Source: Lactarius indigo (taxonomy: Eukaryota > Basidiomycota > Agaricomycetes > Russulales > Russulaceae). From it: a stretch of DNA of 64,000 nucleotides. The notes beneath the pieces were generated by a model. It was given only the letters and a program-made list of their open reading frames with translations, did not search any database and was not told the DNA's origin. The stretch is from the NCBI GenBank assembly GCA_025766275.1, contig JAFKAC010000028.1, positions 124,001 through 188,000 on the forward strand, given 5' to 3'. Shown piece after piece: positions 1 to 12,456 of the stretch; the stretch's first letter is position 1; every line of letters begins with the position of its first letter. The position numbers and the translations under genes were made by a program.

Positions 1-366
1 GTGCTATGAGGGATCTATTAATGGCAAAGGCGACACCCGCGGACGTGCGCGGGTTTGTGTCAAGTTGGGAGTTTATCACTGTCAGTCTCTTGCCAAAACA
101 CTCGTGGACGGAGTGTAGTAGATCGTTGTCGAGGTGTGTCTCCTGCAGTGCCAGGATTGCTATTTTATTTTTATTCATCGTTTGGTATATGGTCGACCAC
201 TTTTCGATTCTGGACATATTGCTTGCCGGTGCGGCGTAGCCGTTCATATTTAACGATGCGATTTTAATGTTCGCTCTCAGAGTTTGGTTTTTAGGTTTAT
301 GGTTTATATTATGGCTATCCCCTTGTATGGGGGGGTACCGGTGGGTACCCAGGGGGGCACCGTACA
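1..366 (-). CDS. LINE ORF2, endonuclease N-terminus (partial)
   Basis: Start of a non-LTR retrotransposon ORF2, read right to left and leaving the window at base 1. The minus strand reads KIASLNMNG, then a KW..IY segment, then IAILALQETHLDND. This is the APE-type endonuclease start, with the catalytic Asn of LNMNG and the Glu of QETH. The first ATG in frame is at 364-366. It lies directly downstream of the matching ORF1, so both belong to one LINE copy oriented leftwards. Reverse transcriptase is not in the window. No stop is seen within the visible 120 or so codons. Tad1-like or a related fungal LINE clade is likely, but I cannot assign the clade from this fragment. Confidence 0.8.
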
Positions 367-567
367 TGCGTGACTCATTGACATTCCTCTGGCTAGGAGG
401 GCGTGGCACAGCTTGGGGTGGGGGGGTAACACGTATCATTGGGTTCTAAGAGCGGGCAGTCCTCGGTATATATACATATTGAGGCGCTTGTCATATTTTA
501 TATACATTATGGGGGGGTATGCCAGTTATGCGAATCATGTCTACGTGGGTGGCTAAATTTATGCGCG

Positions 568-793
568 CTAATTGCGGGAGGGGAATTTCGTCGATTGGGG
601 GCGTTGGGCTGTGGTGAAGAAGCCAGTGTTCCTTCGTTTGAGTGGCTCCCCGCTCGAGTCTCTGGTTGGCCCGTTCCATCCTGATACATCTGGGAAAGGG
701 CATAGTCCTCTTGGGTGGTCAGTACCGTGGCAGCATGTACATACGTACGGTGTATGTTGTGGGGTACCTTGGCCTTGCATCGAGGACGTGTAT
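568..793 (-). pseudogene. LINE ORF1 C-terminal piece with CCHC knuckle
   Basis: The 3' part of the LINE ORF1 interrupted by gypsy element A. If 794-9,428 is removed, the frame runs straight on from the ORF1 piece at 9,429-11,006. It carries a CCHC zinc knuckle (CTCCHGTDHPRGLC, C-x2-C-x4-H-x4-C) typical of ORF1 RNA-binding proteins, and ends with a stop at 568-570. The break is therefore an insertion and not decay. ORF2 begins about 200 bp further on. Confidence 0.75.
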
Positions 794-1306
794 TGTAACG
801 TCGTCACGACGTTAGCTCGACTTGAGCTTGGTAGAGGCGGTAACAACTTAGCAATGATTCTCAGCTTGAAGGCACGAAGGCCCAAGGCGTATGTCCTGGT
901 GAATGCACGTAGGCACACCAAAGTTGTTCTGCTTGGCTGGCAGCGAGGTTGAAAGGTGACACCAAAGAGAGGAGAAGAAGAAGAAAGAGAAGTGACGATT
1001 CAAGAAGACCAAGATGGTGTATCTTGGTCTTCACAAGACAGTTTAAATACAAGTCGAGCAGGCTTTCAAGCGCTGCTATGAGTCACAGTAATGTAGCGTC
1101 CAACATATCGCGTAAGTATCTCAAACCAAGTACCACTACTACCAGTATTAGTGGCGTCCGTCATCAGTCAGCAATCGTACCATATCTCCTATCGTACTAC
1201 CGTATCACCGTGGTTAAGTCCGCAACTAATCTACCTTACCGCCGTAGTTGCAACTGGTACAGTAAGGATCACAATCAATATAGTCCGTACGAGTCGAAAC
1301 GTGACA
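794..1306 (-). repeat. 3' LTR of element A
   Basis: 513 bp beginning TGTAACG and ending GTGACA on the plus strand. It is nearly identical to 8,911-9,423 and is flanked on the outside by TGTAT. Read on the minus strand it contains a TATTTAAA box and a hairpin built on GAAGACCAAGAT. Confidence 0.95.
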
Positions 1307-1335
1307 TCACCCCCTTTTCAGCGTGAGACCCCAAC

Positions 1336-4300
1336 TCACCGAAAGTCCCTTGCCGGCCAATCCCGCTGTTTGTTGGCGATGCGTTCGAGTGCAGTGGCAC
1401 GCTCCAACCTATAGATGGAGTCTTGCCGGTCACTCTGCGCGCATGCGATCATGTCCCGCAGCTGCGCCACTCTGGCCCGGAGTCGCTCCAGCTCAAAGCT
1501 GGCCGCGCGGTAGTGCGTGACTTCTGCCGTGAGCGTCTCGTCGTTGATGCGGTTGAGAGCGCGGTCCGTAGCGCGGTCCGCGGCGAAGATAACGAGATCT
1601 TTGTGGGGGTACGTGGGGCGCAGCGTGGCATTGACATGAGGCTCGGCATAGAGGGGCTTACCGTACAGGTGGGGAGAGCCCGGTATAACCCCCAGTATAA
1701 TGGGGTCCGCCCCTCCAATGATCTGGACGTGCGACGCGTTCCGCTCTACTCCGTCGGGCCCGGTGATGGGGTATGGAATGTGATGGGGTCGTCTATTTGC
1801 CCGGAACCCTTCAGGCGCAATAACGTGCGCGGGGTTGTCAGCGGCGGTGAAGGGACGGTGTTCAGCGGTGCCTGGTACACGCACATGTCCTCGGTACATG
1901 GCGGACCCATCAGAGTTGACGAGCCAAGGTGTGATGCTGGGATTAGTAGGGTCGCTTTTCGTTCGAAGGAAGGCGTGGCGTGCCAGGTAGTAATCGTCGT
2001 CGTCATGGCCAGCCTCAGCAGCCTCCATCGCTGCTGCCGCTCGCGCATCTCTCTCAGTCAGGCCGTGGCTGAGTCTAACTGTTCCTTCTGCCACTCCGCC
2101 GCTACCCTCCTCCAGCCGTCCAACTCGTACTCCAGGAGAGCTTGAACGCTCGTTGTTGCTCGGGAAAACTCCGCGAACGCCGAGGAGGTCGTCGCTTGGG
2201 GGGATGGCAGCGATGGGCTCGCGCTCACCGTGTTCGTCTCGAAAGACGTGGACGACGGCGGATTCGTCGTCGGGCTGTTGCGTGGGGTCTGGGAATTGGG
2301 CAAGGACGTTCGCCCATTCTTGAGCGGTGATGCGGCCCTCTGGCTGGCCGACAGGTGTGTACAGGGTGATTTGGGCGTTGGGAATCTCGGTCTCGTCATC
2401 TTCGGCGAGGAGAGCCCGAGCGTCTTCTGCAAGGGAGTCGAGGAGGATCGCTTGGGTGACATGTTGCAGAGGGGAAGTGGGCATGAGAGTGGAGGTGGAA
2501 CAAAGGAAGAGGGGATGACTCTCCTCGGTACGGGTCGCACCCCTTTTAACTGTCTCTCCGTGTGCTTGCACTTCCTGATAAAGGCGAAGCGCTTCCGGCG
2601 CGAAGACGTCATCTTTGTTGACCCACTGATTCTCCGAGTCTGGGTACCCCTTCCATTTGACGAGGTATTGGAGTCGCCTTCCTCTGCCGAAGTGCCGGGA
2701 ATCTAGAATGGCCTCGACTTCATATTCTTCTTCTCCATCAATCAACTCGGGCGGTGGTCGTGTGAAATTCTCCCCGTGAAGGGGGGTTTGTTTGTATGGC
2801 GTGAGAAGATCGATGTGGAATACTGGGTGAATACTCCACTGGACAGGAAGTTCTAATCGGTAGTTGTAAGGGGACATCACCTGTGTCACCCGGAATGGCC
2901 CGTGGCGTCGCGCCGCTAATTTCGCCATGGGCTGATTGGTCCGGAGATGTTTGCCTTCCAGCCACACGAGGTCTCCTATTTTGAACTTGGGTGTATCTTT
3001 ATTACAGACCCACACTTCTTGCGCCCGTTTCATAAGACGTTGGGCGTCCTTCCTGGCTTCTTTTAGCTGCGTCAGTCGTCTTGTGACCTGAGGAAGAGGG
3101 GATGGCTTATCCGTCCAATCCGCCTGTGGATCATATCCCATTAGGAGCTGGAACGGCGACTGCTTCGTGTGCTCGTGTGGCCAGTTGTTGTGCGCAAATT
3201 CGGCGATTGGTAGATAAGCAGTCCAGTTATCTTGCTGCTCATTCACCCAGAAATGTAGATATTGTTCCAATCATTGATTGGTTCGCTCGGACTGTCTGTC
3301 GGTGCGTGGGTGATACGCCGTTGATATGTTTTGTTGTATGCCCAGGACCCGACATATTTCTCTAGTGAACTTCGACACAAATCGTGGGTCCCGGTCACTA
3401 ATACATTTGCGTGGTAATCTGAAACGTTTGAACACGTGAGCGACATACAGGGCAGCTGTCTCTTCGGCCGTTATCTCTTCTCGGCACGGGATGAAGATGG
3501 AGGCTTTGCTACAATCGTGATCCGTGACGGTCAGTATACTGTCGTACCCTTGTGATGGTGGGAGTTTGGTAATGAAGTCGACGGCTATGGTTTGGAAGGG
3601 TACGGCATCCAATACTGGCGTGATAGGATGCAGCGCTGCTCGTATAGGTCTCGTATTCACTTTGTTCCGCTGGCATTCCGCACAACCCTGCACGTATTCG
3701 TATACGTCCCTTCGCAGTCGTGGCCACCAGTAGTGTCGTTCCAAGATTTGTTGCGTTCTTGCCACCCCAGGGTGGCCGTGTATTGGCAGGTCGTGGTGAT
3801 CATGTATTAGTACGCGGTATACGGAGGCAGGTCCGGTGATTACGAACTTGCCATCTTTATACCATTCTCCTTCTATCTTTTTGAGGCGATGGGGGTCTAC
3901 CCACGTCTTGATTACTTCGTTGTCTTGTTGGTGACGTGGTTGCAGCAGGTTTGGGTTTGCGATAAAGGTGCGCGTGACGTTGAGAGTTCTTACGAAGACT
4001 TCAGGGGGTAGAACGACAACTTCGCTGTTGTCACTTATCCCTTGGTCGTAGTCTGGTCGTCTTGATAGGGCGTCTGCTCTGCTGTTGTTCTTTCCTTTGA
4101 TGTGGTGAATTTCGAAGTCATATTCAGAGAGTTCAAGCACCTCCCTTGCAACTCGTCTGCTGATTTTCTGCGGTGACTTCCAATACTGCAGGTTAAGATG
4201 GTCGGAGTAGATTTTGATTTTGTGCAGGGCTCCCGCGAGCAGTGGTCTCCAGTTTCGCAACGCCTTGACTATTGCGAGCAGTTCTAGGTCGCAAATGTCG

Positions 4301-4637
4301 TAGTTTCGCTCTGTTTCCGAGAGTGTGGCCGAGTAATAGCCTATAGGGTGTCGCTTTCCGTCCGATTTTCGTTGTAATAATACGGCTCCTACCGCATATC
4401 TGGAGGCGTCAACCTCTAATTCAAACGGGTCTTGGAGGACTGGGTGTGCCAGCACTGGTTCTTCTGTCACAAGGCGTTTGAGGGTGTTGAACGCCTTGTC
4501 TTCCTCTTCGGTCCAGCACCATTCTTCGTCCTTTCGCGTTAGTTTGGTGAGTGGCTTGGCGTGAGTCGCGAAACCGCGGATGAAAAGTCGGTAAAAGTTA
4601 CAAAAGCCAAGGAATGACCGAACATCTTTGACTTTGG
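1336..4637 (-). pseudogene. Element A pol: RNase H, integrase, chromodomain, long C-terminal extension
   Basis: Downstream two thirds of pol. Near its start (about 4,440) is the RNase H core (EVDASRYAVGAVL, DLELLAIVKAL, KIYSDHLNL). The integrase follows, with an H-x-H zinc region and CAECQRNK, then AVDFITKLP, CISDRDPRF and STAYHPRTD-x-QSERTNQ, giving the D,D,E triad. Directly after ERTNQ an in-frame TGA (about 3,270) replaces the Arg seen in element B. A chromodomain (QYLVKWKGYPDSENQW) lies near 2,620-2,680. Unusually, the frame stays open for roughly 390 more residues to 1,336. This proline-poor extension has no motif I recognise. The upstream edge is the solo LTR at 4,638. Confidence 0.9.
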
Positions 4638-5412
4638 TGTCACGGACGCTTTATTTTCGCCTTATTTTTCCGTATTTTTGCGGATTTATTCGGTGGAGAT
4701 ACAAGTCTCCAACGTTGTGTCAAACATCCAAGTCCTTATCATTAGATATGATAAGATGGTCAGTCACGTGATGCCAACATGTGCACCCATAAGCACGTGA
4801 CCCTGAGATAGTAACTTCCTTATAGGATGTTACCTCTTTAGGTCATATTCCGCATTAGTATAGCAGTTTCTCATTGGACGATAAGCAGGGAACATTCTAG
4901 ATAGTTCTAGACCATGTTGTCATAGGGTTGTGACTCATAGATAAGGACACGTCATTGTTCTGTCAGCGTTAATGACTGTGCATCAGTCAGCACAATAAGA
5001 TAACGCTATTATTAGATACGACGCGTCAGCGTCTGACTCATTACTATTACGAATACCTTTAGTAACAAGGTTCAGTAGTAATTCAAACTCAGCCGCAGCA
5101 GTGTATATAAACCCTCATGTAGCGTCCTGAGTGGAACCAACTTGTCCTCTTGGTTCTCCACTCAGGTGCGTATTCTCTTTGTACTTCCCTTACTTCTCCA
5201 ATGTTAACTTGTCCTCTTGGTTCTCCACTCAGCGTACCACTGCGTGATCACCTGACCTTTGGTCTTGCATAAAGACCTCACGTGTGTCTACTCTCCGCAG
5301 TGACTGTACGTTCGGCGCGTGACTTGTCTCCGCGCTAGGCTTGAGTGTGCACTAGTTCAGTTCACTTACTCTTTTGCTTGGTCTAGTTGTCGCGATAAGT
5401 CATACCGCTACA
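4638..5412 (+). repeat. Solo LTR of an unrelated LTR retrotransposon
   Basis: 775 bp, TGTCACGG to CGCTACA, inserted in element A pol just after the RT palm and flanked by the 5-bp duplication TTTGG (4,633-4,637 and 5,413-5,417). Removing it rejoins the pol frame (PTPTK then VKDVRSFLGF). A TATATAA box at 5,104-5,110 supports plus orientation. A 27-bp direct repeat begins at 5,139 and again at 5,206. Only the LTR remains, so it arose by LTR-LTR recombination. Confidence 0.9.
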
Positions 5413-6855
5413 TTTGGTTGGCGTCGGCCAATCTTTAATGCCTTGAACTTTTACGGGGTCCATTCGGGTCACCCCCCTTTCAAGGATTACCCCCAGGTAA
5501 TCCATGCGCGGCTGGTGGAACAGACATTTCTCGAGCTTGAAATAGAGGTCGTGTTCACGTGCGACGCCCAAAACGTCGCGTACAGCGTCGATATGAGCCG
5601 CTAGGTCATGGTCAAAATGAGTGGCGATGCCAATATCATCCATGTAAACACGTATCGTGGTCCCCAGACGTTCGTGCTTTGCGATCGTGTCACGGTATAT
5701 GTGATTCATCATCGCCTGGAAAGTGGCAGGGGAGTTGGTAAGGCCGAAGAACATGACCGTGGGCTCGAAAAGGCCGAATTTGGTTTTGAACGCCGCTTTC
5801 TCCTGGTCCCCGTCTCGAATGCGGATGTTGTTGTAGCCCCAGCGGATGTCGAGTTTGGTATAAATGTGCGCATTGCTGAGGTCGAGGATGAGGTCTTGGA
5901 TCAGCGGCAGTGGATACTGGTTGCGAACGGTGTGTGAATTAATAACGCGATAATCCTGTACGGGGCGTAGCTTTCCGTCCTTCTTTTTAATGAAGAAGAA
6001 GGATGATGCGTACGGGGAAATGGAGGGGCGTAAATAACCCTGTTTCAACTTTTCATCGAGGAAGTCCTTTAATTCTCCTTCTTCTTTTTGCGTCATGGGG
6101 TATATTTTACAATCGATTGCCGCCGGCGCCGATGGTTTGAAGTCGATGGCGTGATCCCAGGGTCTTGATGGAGGGAAGCGATGTGAGGCCTGCTCGTTGA
6201 ATAACGTACTGAATTCTGCATATACGGGTGGTAGCACGGCTGCCGTTTGTTGTTGTTTCGCCGATATGGCCAACTCTGTCGAAGTGGTGGCTCGTGCGAA
6301 GGTTTCTTCTTCTAGTTCTCGGACAATTGTCTCCTTTTCTGTCGTAATTAGAGCCCGTATGGCGGGTACGGTAAGTAGGTCTTCGGTAGTAGCCAAGACT
6401 ACCGGTTGCATATCCAGATGCACGGTTGCTGTTGCCCAACTGATTGTGGGTTCGAAGGCGCTTAGCCATGGGTAGCCCAGTACCATATTTTCGCTGCCAA
6501 GGTCTGTGACCAAGAAGGTCATCTTTTTGATCTGTTCTCGTGTTTTCACCTCCAGGTTAACGTAATGAGTGATTAACCCAGCTTTGTTTTCCATGTTATC
6601 TATGTTCCATATTTTACACGGCGTTTCTAACGGCCTTATCGGGATTCCTGCCCGGGCCGCCATTCCTGGTTTGATGAAGTTGTCAGTGGCTCCGGAGTCC
6701 ACTAACGCGTTTGTTTCAGTCGTTCGGTAATTCGTTTGGACAGTCACTGGAATTCGTAGCGATCGGTAGCGCATTGTCACAATTACAGAATTACATTGTA
6801 AGGCCCTCACCCAGACTGACGGGTTTAGGCGCTTTGAAAACCCTCTTTCCCCCAT
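5413..6855 (-). pseudogene. Element A pol: aspartic protease and reverse transcriptase
   Basis: The N-terminal third of pol. It starts at an ATG (6,853-6,855) that overlaps the end of gag by about 31 bp in another frame, so pol is likely reached by frameshifting or reinitiation. The protease motif is LVDSGATDNFI. RT blocks seen are FIKKKDGKLRPVQDYR, KLDIRWGYNNIRI, FGLTNSPATFQ and the catalytic YMDD box. It is cut after the RT thumb start by the solo LTR; the rest of pol lies on the other side. Confidence 0.92.
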
Positions 6856-8891
6856 AGATCTTGCAATATGAGGTCTTTCACCTCGTCCGTACTATTGGCC
6901 ACTTGTGTTAGCCATTCCTTCACTTGCTCTCCTGCTGTCTTTACTGCCTTGATTTGAGGCGTGGGTGTCGCGCTGGGCGCGGGTGTTGTGTATCCCGGCA
7001 GTGATGGCTCATACTGAGACGTGGGGCCCGGGGATCCCGGCCATTGTGTTGGCCAGGCGGTCTCCGTCATCCTGCTGCTAGATGGGGCGTTCTGCCACTG
7101 TCTCTGCTGTCAGGGGTATGGGCAGTTTCGTGAGAGGTGTCCTGGAGCGTTACAATTGTAGCAAAGGACGTTCCTTAGGTCCCTTTTGGATCCGCCTCTT
7201 CCTCGTCCTCTAGCTCCAGGGCCACCCCGCGGTGGGAAGGGTGGCGTTGGCCACTCGTGATGGGGTAACTTGTTGAAATTGATGTCTTCGGACCTGGCCA
7301 GCCGTACCTTGGCGCGGTCGGCGGAGGTGTCCATCGCCCATGGGTTAGTTTGTGGCAGGTTCTGGGGAAGTGCCCATCCTGCGTTGCCGGTTTGTTTCTT
7401 CGGCTGAGTTGTCGTGTTCTTGTGCTCATTGAGCCTTGCTTTGAGATGGATGTAGTTCTTCTGCCGCTTCAGGACGGCCCTCTTCCAGTCGTCGAACGTT
7501 ATTGGTTCATCAAATTGGAACGCGTTCTTAAATAATTCCTTGGGCAGACCCGACGTGAACAAGTCAATGGTTTGGGGTTCATTGAGGCGGTAGTGAGCTT
7601 TCCGCGCCAGCTGTTCAAAGTCGTTGACGTACTTGTCAATGTCCTCTCCCACCATTTTGAAGCCTTTTCGTAATATGGCCTGCGCTTGCTCCCTTTCCAG
7701 CGTGTTTTCGAATCGCTGGCTGAAACCGTCTGCCACGGCGTCCCATAGGCCTCGAGTATAGGGGTCGATCCCTCGTTGTATTTGTCGATTGAGCCAGTTT
7801 AGGAAGGACAAAACCCATTCGCTGACTGCCCCTCCTTTGATATATGAGAGGAACAGGAGGCACCTCCTGTAGTCGTTTCGCATGATGGGGGCGTCCAGAT
7901 TCATGCCCCAGTAGACATGCCACTGTGTAAGAAATTGGTCAACTTTAAGCCTGTCTCCATCAAAGATGGAAGGTGGCTCGCTGGTTAGCTTTTCGCTGGG
8001 GTGTCCTCCACCCCCCGTTCCTCCACCACCTCCTCCTCTGTCGCTGCCTCCTCCACCTCCTCCTCCTCCAGGCGGGGCGTGGGGCGGTCCCCTGGGTGGT
8101 TCGGTCCTTCGTAGGTCAAATGGAACACCTTCTCCAGGTGGCGGTGGTGGGTCATCTCCCGGTCCTCCCATTCCTGGTGGCAGTTCTATTACAGGTCGTC
8201 GTTCGGATGGGGGGTCCCCTCTGTCCGACCCTATTGCTCGAAAGATTGCCGCGTCGTCTACGGTCATTCGTACGCCTGTTTCAGGATTGATAGGCATGAG
8301 GATCTCGCAAGCCTCATTCCTTATTGCACGCGCTTCTTCGATAGCCACTTCTTCCATGGCTCGTGTCAGTGTTGCCATAATGGCTGGTGATCGGATGTGA
8401 ATTGGTTCTGGTTCCGTGATGTGTGCAGACTCAGCTCGTTCGATAAGGAGATCTTGTATTGCTCCCCCACTTGTTTCTGTTTGATTCGGCTCTTGGCCTT
8501 CACTTTCTCCTTGGCTTTGTTCGCCTTCTTCGGACACTACTTCTCCGGTTGAGTGTTCTTGTACTTGTCCGTCAATGGGGCCCCAGTCAGCTCGACTGTT
8601 GAGCTCTCGTGCGTCAATGTCGCAATGGTATCTAGGTCCTGCTGGTCGTACTGCATCCCACTGCGAGTCTATGGGGTTCCAAGTAACCTCCACCCAACAC
8701 AAGTGGTCGAAGTTGAACTCAACTGGTCGGAACCTGGTAGGTCCGTTAAATTCTACGAAATATCTGGTTTCCTCTTGTCTTTCCCTCCAGTTGGCAGCTT
8801 GTAAAAAGCGCGTGGGGACGTTGCGTTCTCCTCTTCTTGGGAGCGAATAGGGACGGAAATTCGTCCACTGGTCTCTTGTTGTTACGGCCAC
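6825..8891 (-). pseudogene. Element A gag, with CCHC zinc knuckle
   Basis: Gag reading frame of about 688 codons. The conserved start reads AVTTRDQW. A Gly/Pro-rich middle follows, then the capsid-like core (DRLKVDQFLTQWHVYWGMNL, LEREQAQAILRKG), then CYNCNAPGHLSRNC, a CCHC knuckle. A TGA at 7,110-7,112 interrupts the frame, which then stays open for 94 more codons to 6,825. That TGA may be a CGA mutation or a read-through site. The frame has no ATG at its N-terminus: GTG is the first start-like codon and an in-frame TAA lies in the primer-binding site just upstream. Elements D and E share this. Confidence 0.88.
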
Positions 8892-8896
8892 GATGG

Positions 8897-8910
8897 GATC
8901 TTGGTCTTAA
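8897..8910 (-). promoter_or_regulatory. Primer-binding site of element A (likely self-primed)
   Basis: Minus strand TTAAGACCAAGATC lies directly inside the 5' LTR. It lacks the TGG expected from a tRNA CCA end. Instead its core AAGACCAAGAT is complementary to ATCTTGGTCTT in the LTR, which lies about 34 bp after the TATTTAAA box, where transcription should start. This is the arrangement of self-primed Tf1/sushi-type elements. Confidence 0.6.
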
Positions 8911-9423
8911 TGTAACGTCGTCACGACGTTAGCTCGACTTGAGCTCGGTAGAGGTGGTAACAACTTAGCAATGATTCTCAGCTTGAAGGCACGAAGGCCC
9001 AAGGCGTATGTCCTGGTGAATGCACGTAGGCACACCAAAGTTGTTCTGCTTGGCTGGCAGCGAGGTTGAAAGGTGACACCAAAGAGAGGAGAAGAAGAAG
9101 AAAGAGAAGTGACGATTCAAGAAGACCAAGATGGTGTATCTTGGTCTTCACAAGACAGTTTAAATACAAGTCGAGCAGGCTTTCAAGCGCTGCTATGAGT
9201 CACAGTAATGTAGCGTCCAACATATCGCGTAAGTATCTCAAACCAAGTACCACTACTACCAGTATTAGTGGCGTCCATCATCAGTCAGCAATCATACCGT
9301 ATCTCCTATCGTACTACCGTATCACCGTGGTTAAGTCCGCAACTAATCTACCTTACCGCCATAGTTGCAACCGGTACAGTAAGGATCACAATCAATATAG
9401 TCCGTATGAGTCGAAACGTGACA
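8911..9423 (-). repeat. 5' LTR of element A
   Basis: 513-bp partner of 794-1,306, flanked on the right by TGTAT. On the minus strand it carries TATTTAAA, then a 12-bp-stem hairpin (9,121-9,149) whose 3' arm is ATCTTGGTCTTC. Confidence 0.95.
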
Positions 9424-11006
9424 TGTATGGTTGTTTGACGAGGAAAGACCTTAACCTTTTCCATATTTCGTCGTGTGATATCTGGTCACTGTCTGCATAG
9501 ATATTGAAACGTGGGTTCAAGGTATGTCCTGCTTCCTTGATATCGAGTCTTGCCAGGTTCATCGTGCTGAGGAGGTGGTTTATTTCGCCGGCTACTCTCA
9601 CCTTCTCGTTCTCTGGGACGGCGTTTGTCAGCGACGTTACAAAGTTCTTCGTATTCTCGCTTTCCCACACCTCCTTGATGATGGGGAAGATATCTCTGGT
9701 TGAGGTGGTGATAAAGCCCCGGAGGGTGAATAGGAAGGTTGGGCACATTGGGGCGAAAGGGGAGACTCGGAATGTGATGACGCGTGAGGACCAGACCTTG
9801 CGGCTTAGGAGGAGGGTCGCTTGTTCGCTAGTGATGTTATAGACCAGGAAGGAGGCTGCGTTTGGTGCTCGGTCAGATTTCCTTACCCTTGTTAAGTTCG
9901 GCCTTGGGGCCACAACGCTGGCCTCCTGTGTGTTAGTGATTTCGGCTACTGCAGTCAAGATCCTGGCTTGGATGTAGTCGTGGGAGTCCGAATCTCTCGC
10001 TTCCGTGTCGAAGGGGATTGCAAGCAGTTTCGCTCCCGGGTGTGCGTCCCACTCCTCGACCAGTTTGCGGTCGATGTTGTTGAAGGGTGCGGTGGGGTGG
10101 GCATCCTGGATTAGCGGCATGGGGCCTGGGGTGTACTTATCCAGGGCGTTCTTCGTGGGGGTTCTCCCAGTTCTATCTGAGGTGTCGTTGTCCACCTGTT
10201 CAAGACGGGCAGATATTGTGGACGTTTTTAGGATGGGGGTGGTTGCGCTAGCTTGGAGGTGCAGCCCTAGAGCGTTTTGGGTAGGTGTGGAGGGTGATCC
10301 GAAGTTTGGTGGGGTGAAGACTGGGGTCATCTCGATGTCCTGCTGTATATTCGGGGATGTCCTTGGGGTGTTGACAGTCATCCTCGGGTATGGCGTCGGG
10401 GATGTGGGAGGTGTCGGAGACCTTTCGTTAAGGTGTGGGGGGAGTACCATGGGAGGGGGGGTCCCTCCGGGGTCCGACTGGGGGTAGGGTGTTGCCAGGC
10501 TGGGCTGCGTCAACAGGGGGGTGCTCAGAGTCATCGGTGTAGTCGGCGTTACGGGTGTGGATGGTGGTGGGGGTGGTGGGATGGAGGCTTCGTCATCAGG
10601 TCCAGGTCCAACGGGCGGCTCTTGTGTGTGCGTAGGGGGGAGTGGGGGGTTAGACTGCGTTAGGGGGGGGGAGCACAGGGTCGCTTGAGTCCTCGGCGTC
10701 ACCACGGCGTTCTGCGGTGGGGGTGGGGGGGGCATAGCGTTTCTTCCCTCTGGTGCAGCCGAGGGATCATCTGTTTGGGGGGGGTTTTCTTCGGGTTGGG
10801 TTAGTTAGTGCTGGGAGGGGATCTGTTGGCGGCTTACTGTTTCTTTTTTTATTTTTTCCCTTTCTGGCTTCGGCTGCGCTTGCGGCTGGGCCACTTGAGA
10901 TTGCTACACGTGCGGCTGTGGTGGACTTCTCCCTAGCAGACGGCTCCGTGTTCGGCTCCAGAGTGGGAAGGTCCGTGGCAATGGGTGGTTGGCTGGTCAG
11001 AGTCAT
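9424..11006 (-). pseudogene. LINE ORF1, N-terminal and central part
   Basis: Long Pro/Thr/Ser-rich frame read leftwards from an ATG at 11,006, followed by a more ordinary region of about 250 residues (for example LVEEWDAHPGAKLLAIPF, RSDRAPNAASFLVYN-like, IFPIIKEVWESENTKNF) ending at gypsy element A. This matches a LINE ORF1 (Gag-like nucleic-acid chaperone). The frame shifts once at a run of eight C (minus strand, near 10,780); one C fewer would restore it, so it is either decay or a homopolymer error. The zinc knuckle lies beyond element A at 568-793. Confidence 0.7.
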
Positions 11007-12420
11007 CTGGGGGATAGACGATGGGGATGTTGCCTACCTGTGGGGGGTCATTTTATGGTTGTATGGTCGCGTTTGGCATGGCCTTGGGGGGATACAGCAG
11101 CTTCGCGTAGTGGGAGCTGTATACGGGCTAGGATGGTGGCGTAGCATTAGGGTGAAACCAGGCGTCAATCTCTTGTTGTGGCAGGTGTGTGTTAGTCGCT
11201 TAGGGGGGCATTGGGGGGGGGCTCACTTAGGGAGGTCTTCGTGGGGGGTCTTCGTGGGTCCCTTTTCTGTCTGTCGTTGTGGGGGGGGGTGGGGCATCGT
11301 GGTGGCCTGCGGCGAGCGTAGAGGCACGGGTGTTCAGTGTTACGTTCCTACGAACGTGTTGTCCGACTTGGACCAGAAACGGATGTTGGCACATGACTAC
11401 TACTCGTGGGACGAGCCGAACTGCCAATGCGTCCCTTAGTGGTCAGAACAAGGTCACCTCCTGATGAGATAATCAGGGAATAAGAGGGAAGTTGTACAGC
11501 CGTCAACCAAAAGAGAGATGGGAGGCAGGCGATAAGTCACAAAGGAGGGGAAAGCTTGAAGTCCTATTGAATGGTAGGAGTGGTACAAGAACTCAAGCTG
11601 GGGAATGCCCCGTCCCAGCGTACTACCTATATACTAGTACATGGTAAAGTTCGCAGTCAGATTCAGACACAGAAACCCTAGTATCGTACTGAGTCATACC
11701 GAGTCATAGATAAATACAACCAATGGCATAAGGCCCTCGGTATCGTATCAGTCAGCACAAACGTATCAGCCAATCAGAACATACACAGTAATTAGAAGGT
11801 AGGCACGTAGGCCCATAAAGTCTGTACAGGGGAACCCAATAACCTCTAAGCTTGATAAGGCAAGCGGACCATAACACTGGTTCGGCGTGATGTTTGTATT
11901 ATGCAAACATCACACTGAAACATTGTCACGTGAGTATGTTAGTCACGTGACCACTAACCGTCCACACCGCGTATACGTGGCTCGGGCATACTCCTCTCGA
12001 TGCTGTAGCTGCGTAAGCAGCCCGTCTTCTTCGTCATCTTCTTCAGGAGAGTCGGCGTTTGCCCAGCCAGACTTGCGATAGTCCCATTGAGGTCCAGCAC
12101 GTGATGCTGGTAAGTCACATGGTCGAGGTGCGTTCGTTACATTCAGGATGGTGCGGTTTGGGCCTATGGTTACCTTGCATCCTTCCTTCTTCGCTTTCCC
12201 TCATTTCTTTTTAAATTCAGGGGGGGGGCGTACCTTAGGGCTCCGGTGGCAGTCTCTAATTTCCGTGTTCAGTGGGATTCATCGCGCGCCTGCGTGTCGG
12301 GGTCTTCCTCTAGGTTCGACAGGATGTAGGAGAAAGGGAGGGGGGGGTCGGCTCTATGCGGCTTAGGATGTTTTGGTGACTTCGTAGAGGGGGGTGTTTG
12401 CTCATGTAATCGTGTTTTCC

Positions 12421-12456
<36 letters not shown>

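Larger units (their letters stand above)
794..9423 (-). mobile_element. Ty3/gypsy chromovirus, element A
   Basis: Full-length LTR retrotransposon of about 8.6 kb on the minus strand. It has two 513-bp LTRs (about 8 differences, all transitions by my count) and a 5-bp target duplication TGTAT (789-793 and 9,424-9,428). The order from right to left is LTR, gag, protease, RT, RNase H, integrase, chromodomain, LTR, which is Ty3/gypsy order. It sits inside a LINE ORF1. It is dead: a solo LTR sits in pol and there are in-frame TGA codons. LTR sequence shows it is the same family as elements D and E and the solo LTRs at 17,752 and 24,388. Confidence 0.95.

Noticed and set aside
949..1326. ORF repeated in both LTRs of element A (also 9,066-9,500)
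   Set aside because: Lies in LTR sequence, opposite to the direction of transcription, and is not conserved in frame in the other LTR copies.
7966..8400. Pro- and Ser-rich ORF opposite gag (also at 61,372 and 63,226)
   Set aside because: Antisense shadow of the poly-Gly region of gag.
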